Assembly (NCBI GenBank): GCA_050480245.1
Contig: JBCNEQ010000076.1
Strand: one strand, 5' to 3'
DNA: 18,245 nucleotides
Source: Anoxybacillus sp050480245
GTDB taxonomy: Bacteria > Bacillota > Bacilli > Bacillales > Anoxybacillaceae
Notes under the pieces: model-generated
What the model was told of the DNA's origin: nothing
The model's input: the letters and a program-made list of their open reading frames with translations, nothing else
Databases searched by the model: none
Position numbers and translations under genes: made by a program
Shown here: positions 6,280 to 14,203 of the stretch, piece after piece
Layout of the letters: each line of letters starts with the position of its first letter
Position numbering within the stretch: position 1 is the first letter of the stretch

Positions 6280-7182
6280 ATGAAAGTCGGGTTAATCGGT
6301 TTAGGGAAAATGGGATTAAACTTAGGTAAAAATCTCATTGACCATAAACATGAAGTAGTGGCGTTTGATGTAAATGCAAATGCGGTTGAAGAAATAAAAA
6401 AATACGGCGCTAAAGGTGTATCAAGCTTAGAGGAACTCGTTTTATCATTAGAAAATCCAAGAATTGTTTGGCTCATGGTTCCGCACAATGTTGTTGATTC
6501 GGTTATTCGTGAGATTATCCCATTTTTAAGCAAAGGAGACATCGTGATTGATGGTGGAAATTCTCATTATAAGGAATCGATTCGTCGTTACAACCAGTTA
6601 AAAGAAGCTGGGATTCATTTTATGGATGCCGGGACTTCTGGCGGGGTAGAAGGTGCTCGGAACGGAGCATGCTACATGGTTGGAGGAGATCCTGAAGCTT
6701 GGAGCATTGTCGAGCCTCTTTTCCGAGATACGGCTGTAGAAAATGGGTATTTATATGCAGGAAAAGCAGGCAGCGGCCACTTTTTAAAAATGGTTCACAA
6801 TGGGATTGAATACGGGATGATGGCTGCCATTGGTGAAGGATTTGAAATATTAGAGAAAAGCGAATTCGATTATGACTATGAAAAAGTAGCAAGAGTATGG
6901 AATAACGGTTCGGTTATTCGTTCATGGCTTATGGAATTAACAGAACGCGCCTTTTCTAAAGATGCAAAATTAGAGGAAATCAAAGGAATTATGCATTCTT
7001 CCGGTGAAGGAAAATGGACAGTCGAAACAGCTTTAGATTTACAAACAGCCACTCCTGTCATCGCTATGTCCTTATTGATGCGTTATCGTTCATTAGAAAC
7101 AGATACATTTACAGGTAAAGTAGTAGCAGCTTTACGCAACGAATTTGGCGGACATGCTGTAGAAAAAAATGAGGAAAAATAA
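6280..7182 (+). CDS. gnd: 6-phosphogluconate dehydrogenase, decarboxylating, short YqeC type
   Basis: A 300-residue enzyme converting 6-phosphogluconate to ribulose 5-phosphate and CO2. The Rossmann motif GLIGLGKMG (4-12) is followed by Asp30 at the end of strand 2 (VVAFDVN). An acidic residue there suggests NAD+ rather than NADP+ (inference). The substrate motif DAGTSGGVEGA (116-126) holds Ser120-Gly-Gly, and KMVHNGIEYGMM (170-181) gives catalytic Lys170, His173 and Asn174. The length of about 300 matches the short bacterial form (B. subtilis YqeC), not the 470-residue GndA/GntZ type. GAGGAGGG lies 8 bases before the ATG at 6280; an ATG two codons earlier is too close to the ribosome site. 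It follows zwf in the same direction; an AT-rich inverted repeat (6174-6193) and TATAAA near 6230 leave room for its own promoter. Confidence 0.92.
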   Translation: MKVGLIGLGKMGLNLGKNLIDHKHEVVAFDVNANAVEEIKKYGAKGVSSLEELVLSLENPRIVWLMVPHNVVDSVIREIIPFLSKGDIVIDGGNSHYKESIRRYNQLKEAGIHFMDAGTSGGVEGARNGACYMVGGDPEAWSIVEPLFRDTAVENGYLYAGKAGSGHFLKMVHNGIEYGMMAAIGEGFEILEKSEFDYDYEKVARVWNNGSVIRSWLMELTERAFSKDAKLEEIKGIMHSSGEGKWTVETALDLQTATPVIAMSLLMRYRSLETDTFTGKVVAALRNEFGGHAVEKNEEK

Positions 7183-7192
7183 ATTGGTATTA

Positions 7193-7212
7193 TGTCAAGA
7201 AAATAGACACAT
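7193..7212. mobile_element. Possible IS3-family terminal repeat remnant
   Basis: TGTCAAGAAAATAGACACAT, 10 bases after the gnd stop, has the 5'-TG and TAGACA pattern typical of IS3-family ends. No transposase and no matching opposite end (GTGTCTATTTTCTTGACA) are in the window, so at most this is a scar. Confidence 0.25.
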
Positions 7213-7260
7213 AAAATCGAGAAAAACTTTAAAACCCTACTGTCGCACTTCGTTTGGAGG

Positions 7261-7308
7261 CCTCTTGATAAGGAGAACAGTTGGAAAACCTTTCTCCTTG
7301 TCAAGAGG
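7261..7308. repeat. 17-bp inverted repeat downstream of gnd
   Basis: CCTCTTGATAAGGAGAA (7261-7277) and TTCTCCTTGTCAAGAGG (7292-7308) pair at 16 of 17 positions, the odd one being a G-U on one strand, around a 14-base loop. No T-run follows on either strand, so it is not a classical terminator. It occupies most of the 265-base gap between gnd and the NUDIX gene and may belong to a decayed mobile element. Confidence 0.55.
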
Positions 7309-7447
7309 ATTAAGAAACCGCCATATCGCGACTTTTTTCATTCAGAGAAGGATTGTTTTTTGCCTTGCTGGACGAGCATAGAAAAAAGGACAACTTTTTT
7401 GTAGAATGAAAGTATTCACAAAAAATGAAGATAGAGGGGAAACATTA

Positions 7448-7852
7448 ATGAAAAAAACGGTTCGTGTCGTAGGGGCAGTGATATTTGATGATCAAAATCG
7501 TGTGTTGTGTGCACTTCGGTCGCATGCGATGTCACTCCCTAACCTTTGGGAATTTCCGGGTGGGAAAGTTGAAAAAGGGGAGAAGGAGGAAGAAACATTA
7601 GTCAGGGAAATTCATGAGGAATTAGGATGTACGATTGAAGTACATGAAAAAATTGAAGAAGTGCATTACGAATATCCCCAAGTTATTGTCCATTTACTGA
7701 CATATAAAGCGACAATTATTGAGGGAGAACCGCAAGCGAAAGAACATGCTGAATTAAGATGGGTGCCGCTTCGAGATTTAAAATCTCTTGAATGGGCACC
7801 CGCTGATATTCCGACTGTAGATGCTTTATTAGCGAATCAAGTCAATATATAA
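7448..7852 (+). CDS. NUDIX hydrolase, MutT-like (deoxy)nucleoside triphosphate pyrophosphohydrolase
   Basis: A 134-residue MutT-type enzyme that hydrolyses nucleoside diphosphates linked to X, probably oxidised or non-canonical NTPs. The complete Nudix box runs from Gly39 to Cys61: G-x5-E with Glu45, then seven residues, then REIHEELG, with metal ligands Glu57 and Glu58. VVGAVIFDDQNRVLCALRS (7-25) is the usual first strand pair. AGAGGGG lies 8 bases before the ATG at 7448; an upstream in-frame ATG at 7406 lacks a ribosome site. Its last 24 bases overlap the 3' end of the convergent helicase gene, with no terminator between them, so transcripts from the two genes must be partly antisense. Confidence 0.9.
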   Translation: MKKTVRVVGAVIFDDQNRVLCALRSHAMSLPNLWEFPGGKVEKGEKEEETLVREIHEELGCTIEVHEKIEEVHYEYPQVIVHLLTYKATIIEGEPQAKEHAELRWVPLRDLKSLEWAPADIPTVDALLANQVNI

Positions 7853-10800
7853 ATCTTCCGGCACGGGATGATGTAGTCGCCATGTGATACTCATCGGCTT
7901 ATCTCCATAGCTCGACACATAATCGACTTCACCGAGATAAGTAAACGGCAATGTCATTCCGTGCATTTCTTCAAACTTTCGAACAAATAGATGAATATGG
8001 ATTCCAAGTTCTTTATGATGAATAAAATTTTGTCCGACAGAAGAATGATGAGACGTTTGATTTTGGCTTTGCCAATGAAAATGCTTTTGGTCAAGAAAAT
8101 AATCTTTGTAATGTAAATGTTCTTTCACTCTTTCTGATTTATTTAAATTAACGAACAGTAAATAATGGTTTCTAACTTTACTTACTCCTTCTCGCCACGA
8201 TCCTTCTTTTACTCCTGCTTCAAATAAGAAAATTAAATCATTTCTCGTATAGTTTTGATAAAGAGTAAGCTTTTCTCCTTTAGCTAAAAATCGTTCAGGA
8301 CGATACGTTCTCCTAAATTCAATGAGTCCGTAGTCGATACGATCTTTGATGTAATTGAAAAACTGTGTATCTTCAGTTAAAGCAAGAATGTCATCATTCA
8401 AGATGAATTGCTGGCCATTTCGTTGTCCAAACGACCATTTTTGTTTTTTATATGGCAATGATAGGCGATCCATCGATTGTATAATCATCTGTTGATGTTT
8501 TTCTAACGGAACATCTACGGCAAACTTTTTGGCAAGTTGTTTTACGACATCTTCACAAGATACGACTTTTTGTAAAAGAGCTAGCTGCAAAATGACAAAA
8601 TCGTACGGCCATTTGATCGGGAGTTGGTTTTCTAGTCGTTCAACGCACTCACACATCAATGGGTAGTGTAAAATCATTTGGTCAAGCTTGTTTATATCAT
8701 TCATTTTTTCTTTTGTTTTGACCCATGAACGATACTTATATATGAAAAACGTTAAGCTTGGCGATTGTTCGTAATATAAAAAATCTAATATTTCTGGTGA
8801 GCGCCCAAGCTCATTTTTAAACTGTTGATATAGCATTTTTAACATATCCGTTGAATTCATTTTAATAGAGTCAATGCGGTCTAAAATTTCCCTTTGTGTT
8901 ACTGGATCTAGATCAACGTATGCGCCGCCTGGTAGATCGGCAAATTCGTGTGTAATTGCAACACGGAGGGAATCTTTATCAAACGCTTTGTCGTTCAGTT
9001 GCCCAGCGAGAGCGAGCGGAATCATAAACGATTTTTGGTAATTTCCTACAAAATCCAAAACCGTCACAAACTCTTTTCCTTTTACTTTCCTTAGTCCTCT
9101 TCCTAGTTGTTGAATAAATACAGTCGATGATTCGGTAGGTCTTAAAAATAATAAAAGATTTAAACTTGGAATATCAATTCCTTCGTTAAAAATGTTAACA
9201 GTAAAGATGAATTCAAGTGGATCGTCTGGATTTTCTAGTCTCTTTATAATCTGTTCACGATATTCCACACTATGTTCACCAGTTAAGTATGTTGTGCAAT
9301 ATCCGCGTTTATTAAATTGTTCGCTCATATATTTTGCATGATCGATATTTACACAAAAAGCGAGCCCGACGATACGATCACCGTCATAACTATACGTACG
9401 AATCATTTCAATAATAAAATCTGTTCGTTCGTTTGTTTTTAAAGCTTTCACAAGCAGCGCTTCATCAAACATACCGTTTTTTAATGGAATTTGACTATAG
9501 TCTACCGTACGATCTGAAATACCAAAGTAGTGAAATGGTGCGAGCAACTGTGCGTCTAGCGCCTCTCTTAAACGTATTTCATATACAACGTTATGGTCAC
9601 AAATTGCTAAAACGTCTCTGCCATCCATTCTTTCCGGTGTTGCTGTTAAGCCAAGCAAAAATTTCGGCTGGAAATAACGAATCACTTTTTGATACGTAGG
9701 TGCTTCGGCATGATGAAATTCATCGATAATGATATAGTCAAATTCATGTTGCCCAAAATGTTGCAACGTTTCGTCTTTAGAGAGTGATTGAACGGTACTA
9801 AATAAGTACGGTTTATCGAATTGTTTCACTGTCCCTGTAATTTTCCCAAATAGGTGGTCATTTCCTATCACATGTTTAAATGTTTCAATTGCCTTATCTA
9901 ACAATTCTTCACGATGGGCGATAAATAAAAGCTTTTTTGGATCATATGCTTTGACGTCAAAAGCGGCTAAATACGTTTTTCCAGTTCCAGTAGCAGCGAT
10001 AATGACGCCTTTTGTGTTACCACTTTTTCTTGTATGTTCAAGGTTTTTTAATGCTTTTTTTTGCATATCGTTTGGCTTCACACTTGAGGTAACGATATAT
10101 TCTCCTTTCGGCTCAGCAGCTAAAGATTCGCTTTCTTTTCTTATTGTTTGTTGTTCGTATTTTTGGATAAATGCATAATCAAGAGAAATCGCATCTGTAT
10201 GATTCCATATTTTATCAAAAATTTGCTTTGTATGCTCATAGATTGGTAAAAAGCTTGTATCGGGTAGCTTTACATTTAGCTCATGTCCGTTAATGAGGGC
10301 TGAGTGCGAAATATTTGACGAGCCTATGATTACTGTATTTAATCCTGAATGTCGATGGAACATATATGCTTTCGTATGAAAAGAATGTTGTTGCGTATCG
10401 ATTATTTTTACTTGTACGTTCGAAAATTGCATGAGTTTTTTGAGTGCTTTTAGTTCTGTAATGTTTAGATAGGTCGATGTGATGATGCGTACAGGAATAC
10501 GTTCTTTTTCAAGCATAAGTAGTGGACGAATCAATAATTGCAACCCCGACATTCGGATAAAGCTAACCATAAAATCGACAGAATCAGCTGTCAGCATTTC
10601 ATATTTTAATGTTTTAAAAAAGTTTTTCATTGTATGTTTATCGTTATATAGTAAATGTAACCGAGATAAGAAAAAATCCTCTATAATTGGTATTTCTCGT
10701 TGTCCGTATGTGTATGTAATCATAGAGAGTGGCAAAGAAAAAGAATCTTCGTTATTTGATACTAAAGTAGAAATGTGTTTCGTTAGTTGTATAATTTCAT

Positions 10801-10966
10801 CAAAACGGTTCTCTTCTGCCAAACTTTTTAGTTTATGAGCGAGCTGTTTAGCGGAATGAAGAACGAGAACTTCAATGTAATCTTTCGGTGATAGACGTTG
10901 TATGACACTTGTATCAGGGTATTGTTTAGCAAGAAGTTGCAATTCTTCGAAAAAGATTTTTTCCAT
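7829..10966 (-). CDS. PLD-nuclease / SF2 helicase / DUF3427 protein
   Basis: A 1045-residue multidomain protein. Residues about 100-250 form a phospholipase D-type nuclease module (PLDc_2) with H197-T-K199 and GSSNIS (215-220). Residues about 300-640 are a superfamily 2 helicase: motif I ATGTGKT (325-331), motif II DEFHH (415-419), motif III TAT (441-443), GIDIP (596-600) and motif VI QQLGRGLR (619-626). From about 690 to the end is a region whose last part (VDYVSSYGDKPMSITWRLHHP) looks like DUF3427. Such proteins are annotated as DEAD/DEAH or type III restriction Res-like helicases; the biological role is not established. I start at the ATG at 10964-10966 because TTAGGTGG lies about 9 bases upstream. 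An in-frame ATG at 11110 would add 48 residues of non-protein-like sequence. The gene is visibly more AT-rich than selO next to it, suggesting separate ancestry. Confidence 0.85.
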   Translation of the reverse strand: MEKIFFEELQLLAKQYPDTSVIQRLSPKDYIEVLVLHSAKQLAHKLKSLAEENRFDEIIQLTKHISTLVSNNEDSFSLPLSMITYTYGQREIPIIEDFFLSRLHLLYNDKHTMKNFFKTLKYEMLTADSVDFMVSFIRMSGLQLLIRPLLMLEKERIPVRIITSTYLNITELKALKKLMQFSNVQVKIIDTQQHSFHTKAYMFHRHSGLNTVIIGSSNISHSALINGHELNVKLPDTSFLPIYEHTKQIFDKIWNHTDAISLDYAFIQKYEQQTIRKESESLAAEPKGEYIVTSSVKPNDMQKKALKNLEHTRKSGNTKGVIIAATGTGKTYLAAFDVKAYDPKKLLFIAHREELLDKAIETFKHVIGNDHLFGKITGTVKQFDKPYLFSTVQSLSKDETLQHFGQHEFDYIIIDEFHHAEAPTYQKVIRYFQPKFLLGLTATPERMDGRDVLAICDHNVVYEIRLREALDAQLLAPFHYFGISDRTVDYSQIPLKNGMFDEALLVKALKTNERTDFIIEMIRTYSYDGDRIVGLAFCVNIDHAKYMSEQFNKRGYCTTYLTGEHSVEYREQIIKRLENPDDPLEFIFTVNIFNEGIDIPSLNLLLFLRPTESSTVFIQQLGRGLRKVKGKEFVTVLDFVGNYQKSFMIPLALAGQLNDKAFDKDSLRVAITHEFADLPGGAYVDLDPVTQREILDRIDSIKMNSTDMLKMLYQQFKNELGRSPEILDFLYYEQSPSLTFFIYKYRSWVKTKEKMNDINKLDQMILHYPLMCECVERLENQLPIKWPYDFVILQLALLQKVVSCEDVVKQLAKKFAVDVPLEKHQQMIIQSMDRLSLPYKKQKWSFGQRNGQQFILNDDILALTEDTQFFNYIKDRIDYGLIEFRRTYRPERFLAKGEKLTLYQNYTRNDLIFLFEAGVKEGSWREGVSKVRNHYLLFVNLNKSERVKEHLHYKDYFLDQKHFHWQSQNQTSHHSSVGQNFIHHKELGIHIHLFVRKFEEMHGMTLPFTYLGEVDYVSSYGDKPMSITWRLHHPVPEDLYIDLIR

Positions 10967-11235
10967 CAATAAAAACCACCTAACGTATTTTTTATAAAAT
11001 TTTACCATGATTTGTGTGACATTTCTATCGTTATATCGAGATGACGTGATTGAAGTGAGATATTCAATATTCTTCTTTTCTTCGCATGTTGTATCGTGTT
11101 TCATCTTCAATTTTTCACTATCGAATTAAACGAACAAAATTGACGTCATGCATTCCCACACAGCACGATGAAAGAAAATAGGATATACTAATACATACAA
11201 CCATCATTTGAACGTTTCATAAGGGAGGAAGCACG

Positions 11236-12678
11236 TTGGACGAGAACTGGAACTTTGACAATAGTTATGCTCGTTTGCCTGAGCGATTTTTTACAAGAAT
11301 TTACCCGACGCCTGTCAGTGACCCAAAGCTTGTCGTGCTTAATCGTTCGCTGGCAGGGGAACTTGGGCTATGTACGGAGGCGCTAGCGAGCGAGGATGGG
11401 GTGGCGGTGTTTGCCGGAAATCGAATTCCTGAAGGTGCGGAGCCTTTGGCGCAGGCGTATGCAGGACATCAGTTCGGATATTTTAATATGCTTGGCGACG
11501 GGCGAGCGATTTTACTTGGTGAACATGTGACGCCAGACGGAGAACGGTTCGATATTCAGCTGAAAGGGTCGGGACGGACGCCGTATTCGCGCGGGGGAGA
11601 TGGACGTGCGGCGCTCGGGCCGATGCTTCGTGAGTATATCATTAGTGAGGCGATGCATGCGCTTCGTATTCCAACGACGCGCAGTTTAGCCGTTGTGACA
11701 ACAGGGGAAGTTGTTATTCGCGAAACAGAGCTGCCAGGGGCGATTTTAACGCGCGTGGCAGCGAGTCATTTGCGTGTCGGGACGTTTCAATATGCGGCAC
11801 GCTTTTTATCGAAAGAGGAATTGCAAGCGTTAGCCGATTATGCGATCGAGCGACATTATCCAAACGGAGAACAGACGTCCAATCGTTATGCTTTTTTGCT
11901 TGAAGAAGTGATGAAAAAGCAGGCGGCGCTTGTAGCGAAATGGCAATTAGTCGGGTTTATTCATGGGGTGATGAACACCGATAATATGACGATTAGCGGT
12001 GAGACGATTGATTACGGACCGTGCGCGTTTATGGATGTGTACGATCCAAAGACGGTGTTTAGCTCCATTGATACGCAAGGGCGGTATGCGTACGGTAATC
12101 AGCCGTATATCGCTGGATGGAATATTGCACGTTTGGCTGAAAGTCTTTTGCCGCTTCTGCATGATAATGAGGAAAAAGCGATTGAGCTTGCGCAAGAAAC
12201 GATAGGTCGATTTCCGGCGTTGTATGAAACGTATTGGCTAGAAGGGATGCGGGCAAAACTCGGGCTTTTTACGAAAGAGGAGGAAGACAAAAAGCTTATC
12301 GGGGAGTTGCTTCATCTTATGTATACTTATCGTGCTGACTATACGAATACGTTTCGCTCATTAACGTTAGGCGAGTGGAATTTTTGCGAACAACAGTTTC
12401 GTGATTGGTATGCACGTTGGCAGGAAAGAATCGCCCGTCAAGGCGTAACAAAAGATGAAGTGTATGAACGAATGCGGCAAAACAACCCGGCGATCATTCC
12501 GCGCAACTATCGGGTCGAAGAAGCGCTGACGGCGGCGGTTGAACGCGGGGATTATACGGTCATGGAGCAGTTGCTTCATGCGTTGCAACATCCGTATGCA
12601 TACACGAAAGAACAAGAACAATATGCTATACCTCCTGAGCCGTCTGATCGGCCGTATCGGACGTTTTGTGGGACGTAA
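11236..12678 (+). CDS. selO: Protein adenylyltransferase SelO (Cys form)
   Basis: A 480-residue SelO/YdiU pseudokinase, which transfers AMP from ATP to Ser/Thr/Tyr of proteins and is linked to redox stress. Motifs are LKGSGRTPYSRGGDGR (109-124, with Lys110), GVMNTDNM (244-251, with Asp249 and Asn250) and IDYGPCAFMD (258-267, with Asp259, the metal-binding DFG equivalent). These match Lys113, Asp252, Asn253 and Asp262 of the Pseudomonas enzyme with a constant offset of 3. The third-last residue is Cys478 (RTFCGT), the place of selenocysteine in some homologues. Length is complete. The start is TTG: GGGAGGAA ends about 5-7 bases before it, and no nearby ATG competes. Codon use is richer in GCG/GGG than the adjacent helicase. 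An unshared 270-base gap before it shows no clear promoter. Confidence 0.93.
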   Translation: MDENWNFDNSYARLPERFFTRIYPTPVSDPKLVVLNRSLAGELGLCTEALASEDGVAVFAGNRIPEGAEPLAQAYAGHQFGYFNMLGDGRAILLGEHVTPDGERFDIQLKGSGRTPYSRGGDGRAALGPMLREYIISEAMHALRIPTTRSLAVVTTGEVVIRETELPGAILTRVAASHLRVGTFQYAARFLSKEELQALADYAIERHYPNGEQTSNRYAFLLEEVMKKQAALVAKWQLVGFIHGVMNTDNMTISGETIDYGPCAFMDVYDPKTVFSSIDTQGRYAYGNQPYIAGWNIARLAESLLPLLHDNEEKAIELAQETIGRFPALYETYWLEGMRAKLGLFTKEEEDKKLIGELLHLMYTYRADYTNTFRSLTLGEWNFCEQQFRDWYARWQERIARQGVTKDEVYERMRQNNPAIIPRNYRVEEALTAAVERGDYTVMEQLLHALQHPYAYTKEQEQYAIPPEPSDRPYRTFCGT

Positions 12679-12726
12679 ATAAGGAAGAGCTTCATGATCA
12701 TCAAGTATTTTCCGTTGAAGTAAAAT

Positions 12727-12756
12727 AAGAAGGCGCCCACAGACGCCTTCTTTTTA
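12727..12756. terminator. Bidirectional terminator between selO and adhT
   Basis: AAGAAGGCG (12727-12735) and CGCCTTCTT (12744-12752) pair perfectly over an 8-base loop. TTTTTAAT follows on the + strand and TATTTTA on the reverse strand. The adhT stop codon overlaps its right edge. Confidence 0.85.
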
Positions 12757-13767
12757 ATCTACTTTTAACACGACGCGGCCGTTAATTTGCCCTTTTAACA
12801 TACGATCGAATACGTCGTTAATGTTTTCAAGCGGTTGCACTTCGACAATTGTTTTTACTTTTCCTTCTGCTGCAAATTGAAGTGCTTCTTGTAAGTCTTT
12901 GCGCGTACCAACGATAGAACCAATAATTTTTACTCCATTTAATACTGTATCGAAAATTGGAATAGGTATTTCTTCCGGCGGTAATCCGACGAGTACGCAA
13001 GCACCACCGCGACGAATGGCTTTGTAGGCTGATTCGAACGCGGCTTTTGAAACAGCTGTGACGACAGTCGCATGCACACCGCCCACTTTTTCTTTTATCC
13101 ATTGTGCTGCATCATCATGTTTCGGATTGACGACAAGATCTGCACCAAGTTGTTTAGCAAGCTCAAGTTTTTCATCACCTAAATCGACAGCAACGACGTT
13201 TAACCCCATCGCCTTTGCGTATTGGACTGCGACATGTCCAAGCCCGCCGATACCGTAAATGGCTACCCATTCACCTGGTTTTGCGCCTGTTACTTTGAGC
13301 GCTTTATATGTTGTTACACCAGCGCAAAAGATTGGAGCGGCTTCTTCAAACGATAAGTTATCAGGAATTTTTACGACATAATCGGCTGCAGCACGGCAAT
13401 ATTCAGCATAACCACCATCGACGGAATAGCCAGCGTTTTGTTGACGTTCGCATAATGTTTCTTGTCCGCTTAAGCAATAGTCACAATGACCGCACGCCGA
13501 ATAAAGCCAAGGGACACCTACGCGATCTCCAACTTTTAAATGTGTTACCCCAGGACCTACTTCTTCAATTACACCGACACCTTCATGGCCAGGAATGAGG
13601 GGCAGTTTAGGTTTCACAGGCCAGTCGCCATGTGCGGCATGCAAGTCTGTATGGCATACCCCACACGCTTTGATGCGCACTAATACTTCCCCGTATGAGA
13701 TCTTAGGTTTTTCCACTTCTTTCACTTGTAACGGCTTTTTAAATTGTTCCACAACTGCAGCTTTCAT
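12754..13767 (-). CDS. adhT: Zinc-dependent alcohol dehydrogenase AdhT
   Basis: A 337-residue NAD+-dependent medium-chain alcohol dehydrogenase interconverting ethanol and acetaldehyde. Catalytic zinc ligands are Cys38 (GVCHTD), His61 (GHEGVG) and Cys148. The proton relay residues Thr40 and His43 are present. Structural zinc ligands are Cys92, Cys95, Cys98 and Cys106. The NAD motif is GIGGLG (172-177). Length and sequence agree almost completely with Geobacillus stearothermophilus AdhT as I remember it. AGAAGGAGG lies 9-10 bases before the ATG at 13765-13767; the frame stays open 22 codons further upstream but without a ribosome site. It is single-gene, with a shared terminator downstream and a Rex-like operator about 70-90 bases upstream, which would link expression to the NADH/NAD+ ratio. 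Confidence 0.95.
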   Translation of the reverse strand: MKAAVVEQFKKPLQVKEVEKPKISYGEVLVRIKACGVCHTDLHAAHGDWPVKPKLPLIPGHEGVGVIEEVGPGVTHLKVGDRVGVPWLYSACGHCDYCLSGQETLCERQQNAGYSVDGGYAEYCRAAADYVVKIPDNLSFEEAAPIFCAGVTTYKALKVTGAKPGEWVAIYGIGGLGHVAVQYAKAMGLNVVAVDLGDEKLELAKQLGADLVVNPKHDDAAQWIKEKVGGVHATVVTAVSKAAFESAYKAIRRGGACVLVGLPPEEIPIPIFDTVLNGVKIIGSIVGTRKDLQEALQFAAEGKVKTIVEVQPLENINDVFDRMLKGQINGRVVLKVD

Positions 13768-13838
13768 GATTATAATCCTCCTTCTAGGCAAAAAGGGACT
13801 TTTTGATCTGTACATATGTAGTGTAGCGTACATTTAAC

Positions 13839-13856
13839 TTGTGAAAAATATCGCAA
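13839..13856. promoter_or_regulatory. Candidate Rex (redox repressor) operator upstream of adhT
   Basis: TTGTGA-AAAATA-TCGCAA matches the Rex consensus half-sites TTGTGA-N6-TCACAA with one change (A to G). It lies 72 bases before the adhT start codon. Rex represses NADH-consuming fermentative dehydrogenases in Firmicutes and is released by NADH. I could not place a convincing -35/-10 pair around it. Confidence 0.5.
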
Positions 13857-13979
13857 ATAAAATGTTCAAAAAAATGAAAAATATTTTTGGATAAAAAGTT
13901 AAAAATTTGGTTCGGGAGTTGACATCATATAAAGTTTCCATTTTAGTCACAATTTCGTATTTCCTTTTTCTTGTTGCTA

Positions 13980-13988
13980 TGCTAAGAT
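13980..13988 (+). promoter_or_regulatory. Extended -10 promoter of the riboswitch-chemoreceptor unit
   Basis: TGCTAAGAT is an extended -10 (TG-n-TAAGAT) that would start transcription near 13995, just before the aptamer at 14011. No good -35 is present. A SigD flagellar-type promoter (TAAA-N15-GCCGATAT) was sought and not found. Confidence 0.35.
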
Positions 13989-14010
13989 AAAAATGCAAAA
14001 AATTGAATAA

Positions 14011-14088
14011 TAGGCAAACTACTCAAAAGGGTAGGTCGCAAAGCTATAGGGGCTACGTCTATGTGTATAGATATGCCAGCCAGTTGCC
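14011..14088 (+). ncRNA. Cyclic-di-GMP-I (GEMM) riboswitch aptamer
   Basis: The GEMM core is visible: GGCAAAC (14013-14019), a small hairpin CTAC/GTAG (14019-14022 and 14031-14034), then GTCGCAAAGC (14035-14044). The second stem follows (GGC/GCC and TCTAT/ATAGA arms), and closing P1 GGCAA (14013-14017) pairs with TTGCC (14084-14088). It lies in the 436-base gap before a chemoreceptor gene, a common GEMM target. A terminator sits between it and the gene. Confidence 0.85.
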
Positions 14089-14141
14089 CTTCTTGTGAAG
14101 TATTAAGAAGGTTCCGTTCTCTAGGATACGTGTCGAACTAT

Positions 14142-14181
14142 AGCTGCCTCTATTTACTTTGTTTGGGCAGCTTTTTTATTT
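14142..14181 (+). terminator. Expression-platform terminator of the GEMM riboswitch
   Basis: AGCTGCC (14142-14148) pairs with GGCAGCT (14166-14172), whose last base begins TTTTTTATTTT. It ends about 22 bases before the chemoreceptor ATG. AGCTATAG inside the aptamer (14042-14049) is complementary to CTATAGCT (14138-14145), which overlaps the terminator's 5' arm, so aptamer folding and antitermination compete. This predicts that bound cyclic-di-GMP favours termination. Confidence 0.7.
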
Positions 14182-14203
14182 TACTAAGACAGGGGGAAGC
14201 ATC

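Noticed and set aside
7378..7402. AAAAAAG-GACAA-CTTTTTT as the gnd terminator
   Set aside because: The stem has only one GC pair and lies about 200 bases past gnd, immediately before the NUDIX gene; it is too weak to call.
10967..11110. 48-codon N-terminal extension of the helicase
   Set aside because: The ribosome site fits the ATG at 10966, and the extension is low-complexity and basic with no domain similarity.
12680..12726. Short frame after selO reading VNKEELHDHQVFSVEVK
   Set aside because: It has no start or ribosome site and is only 17 residues long; it is probably intergenic sequence before the shared terminator.
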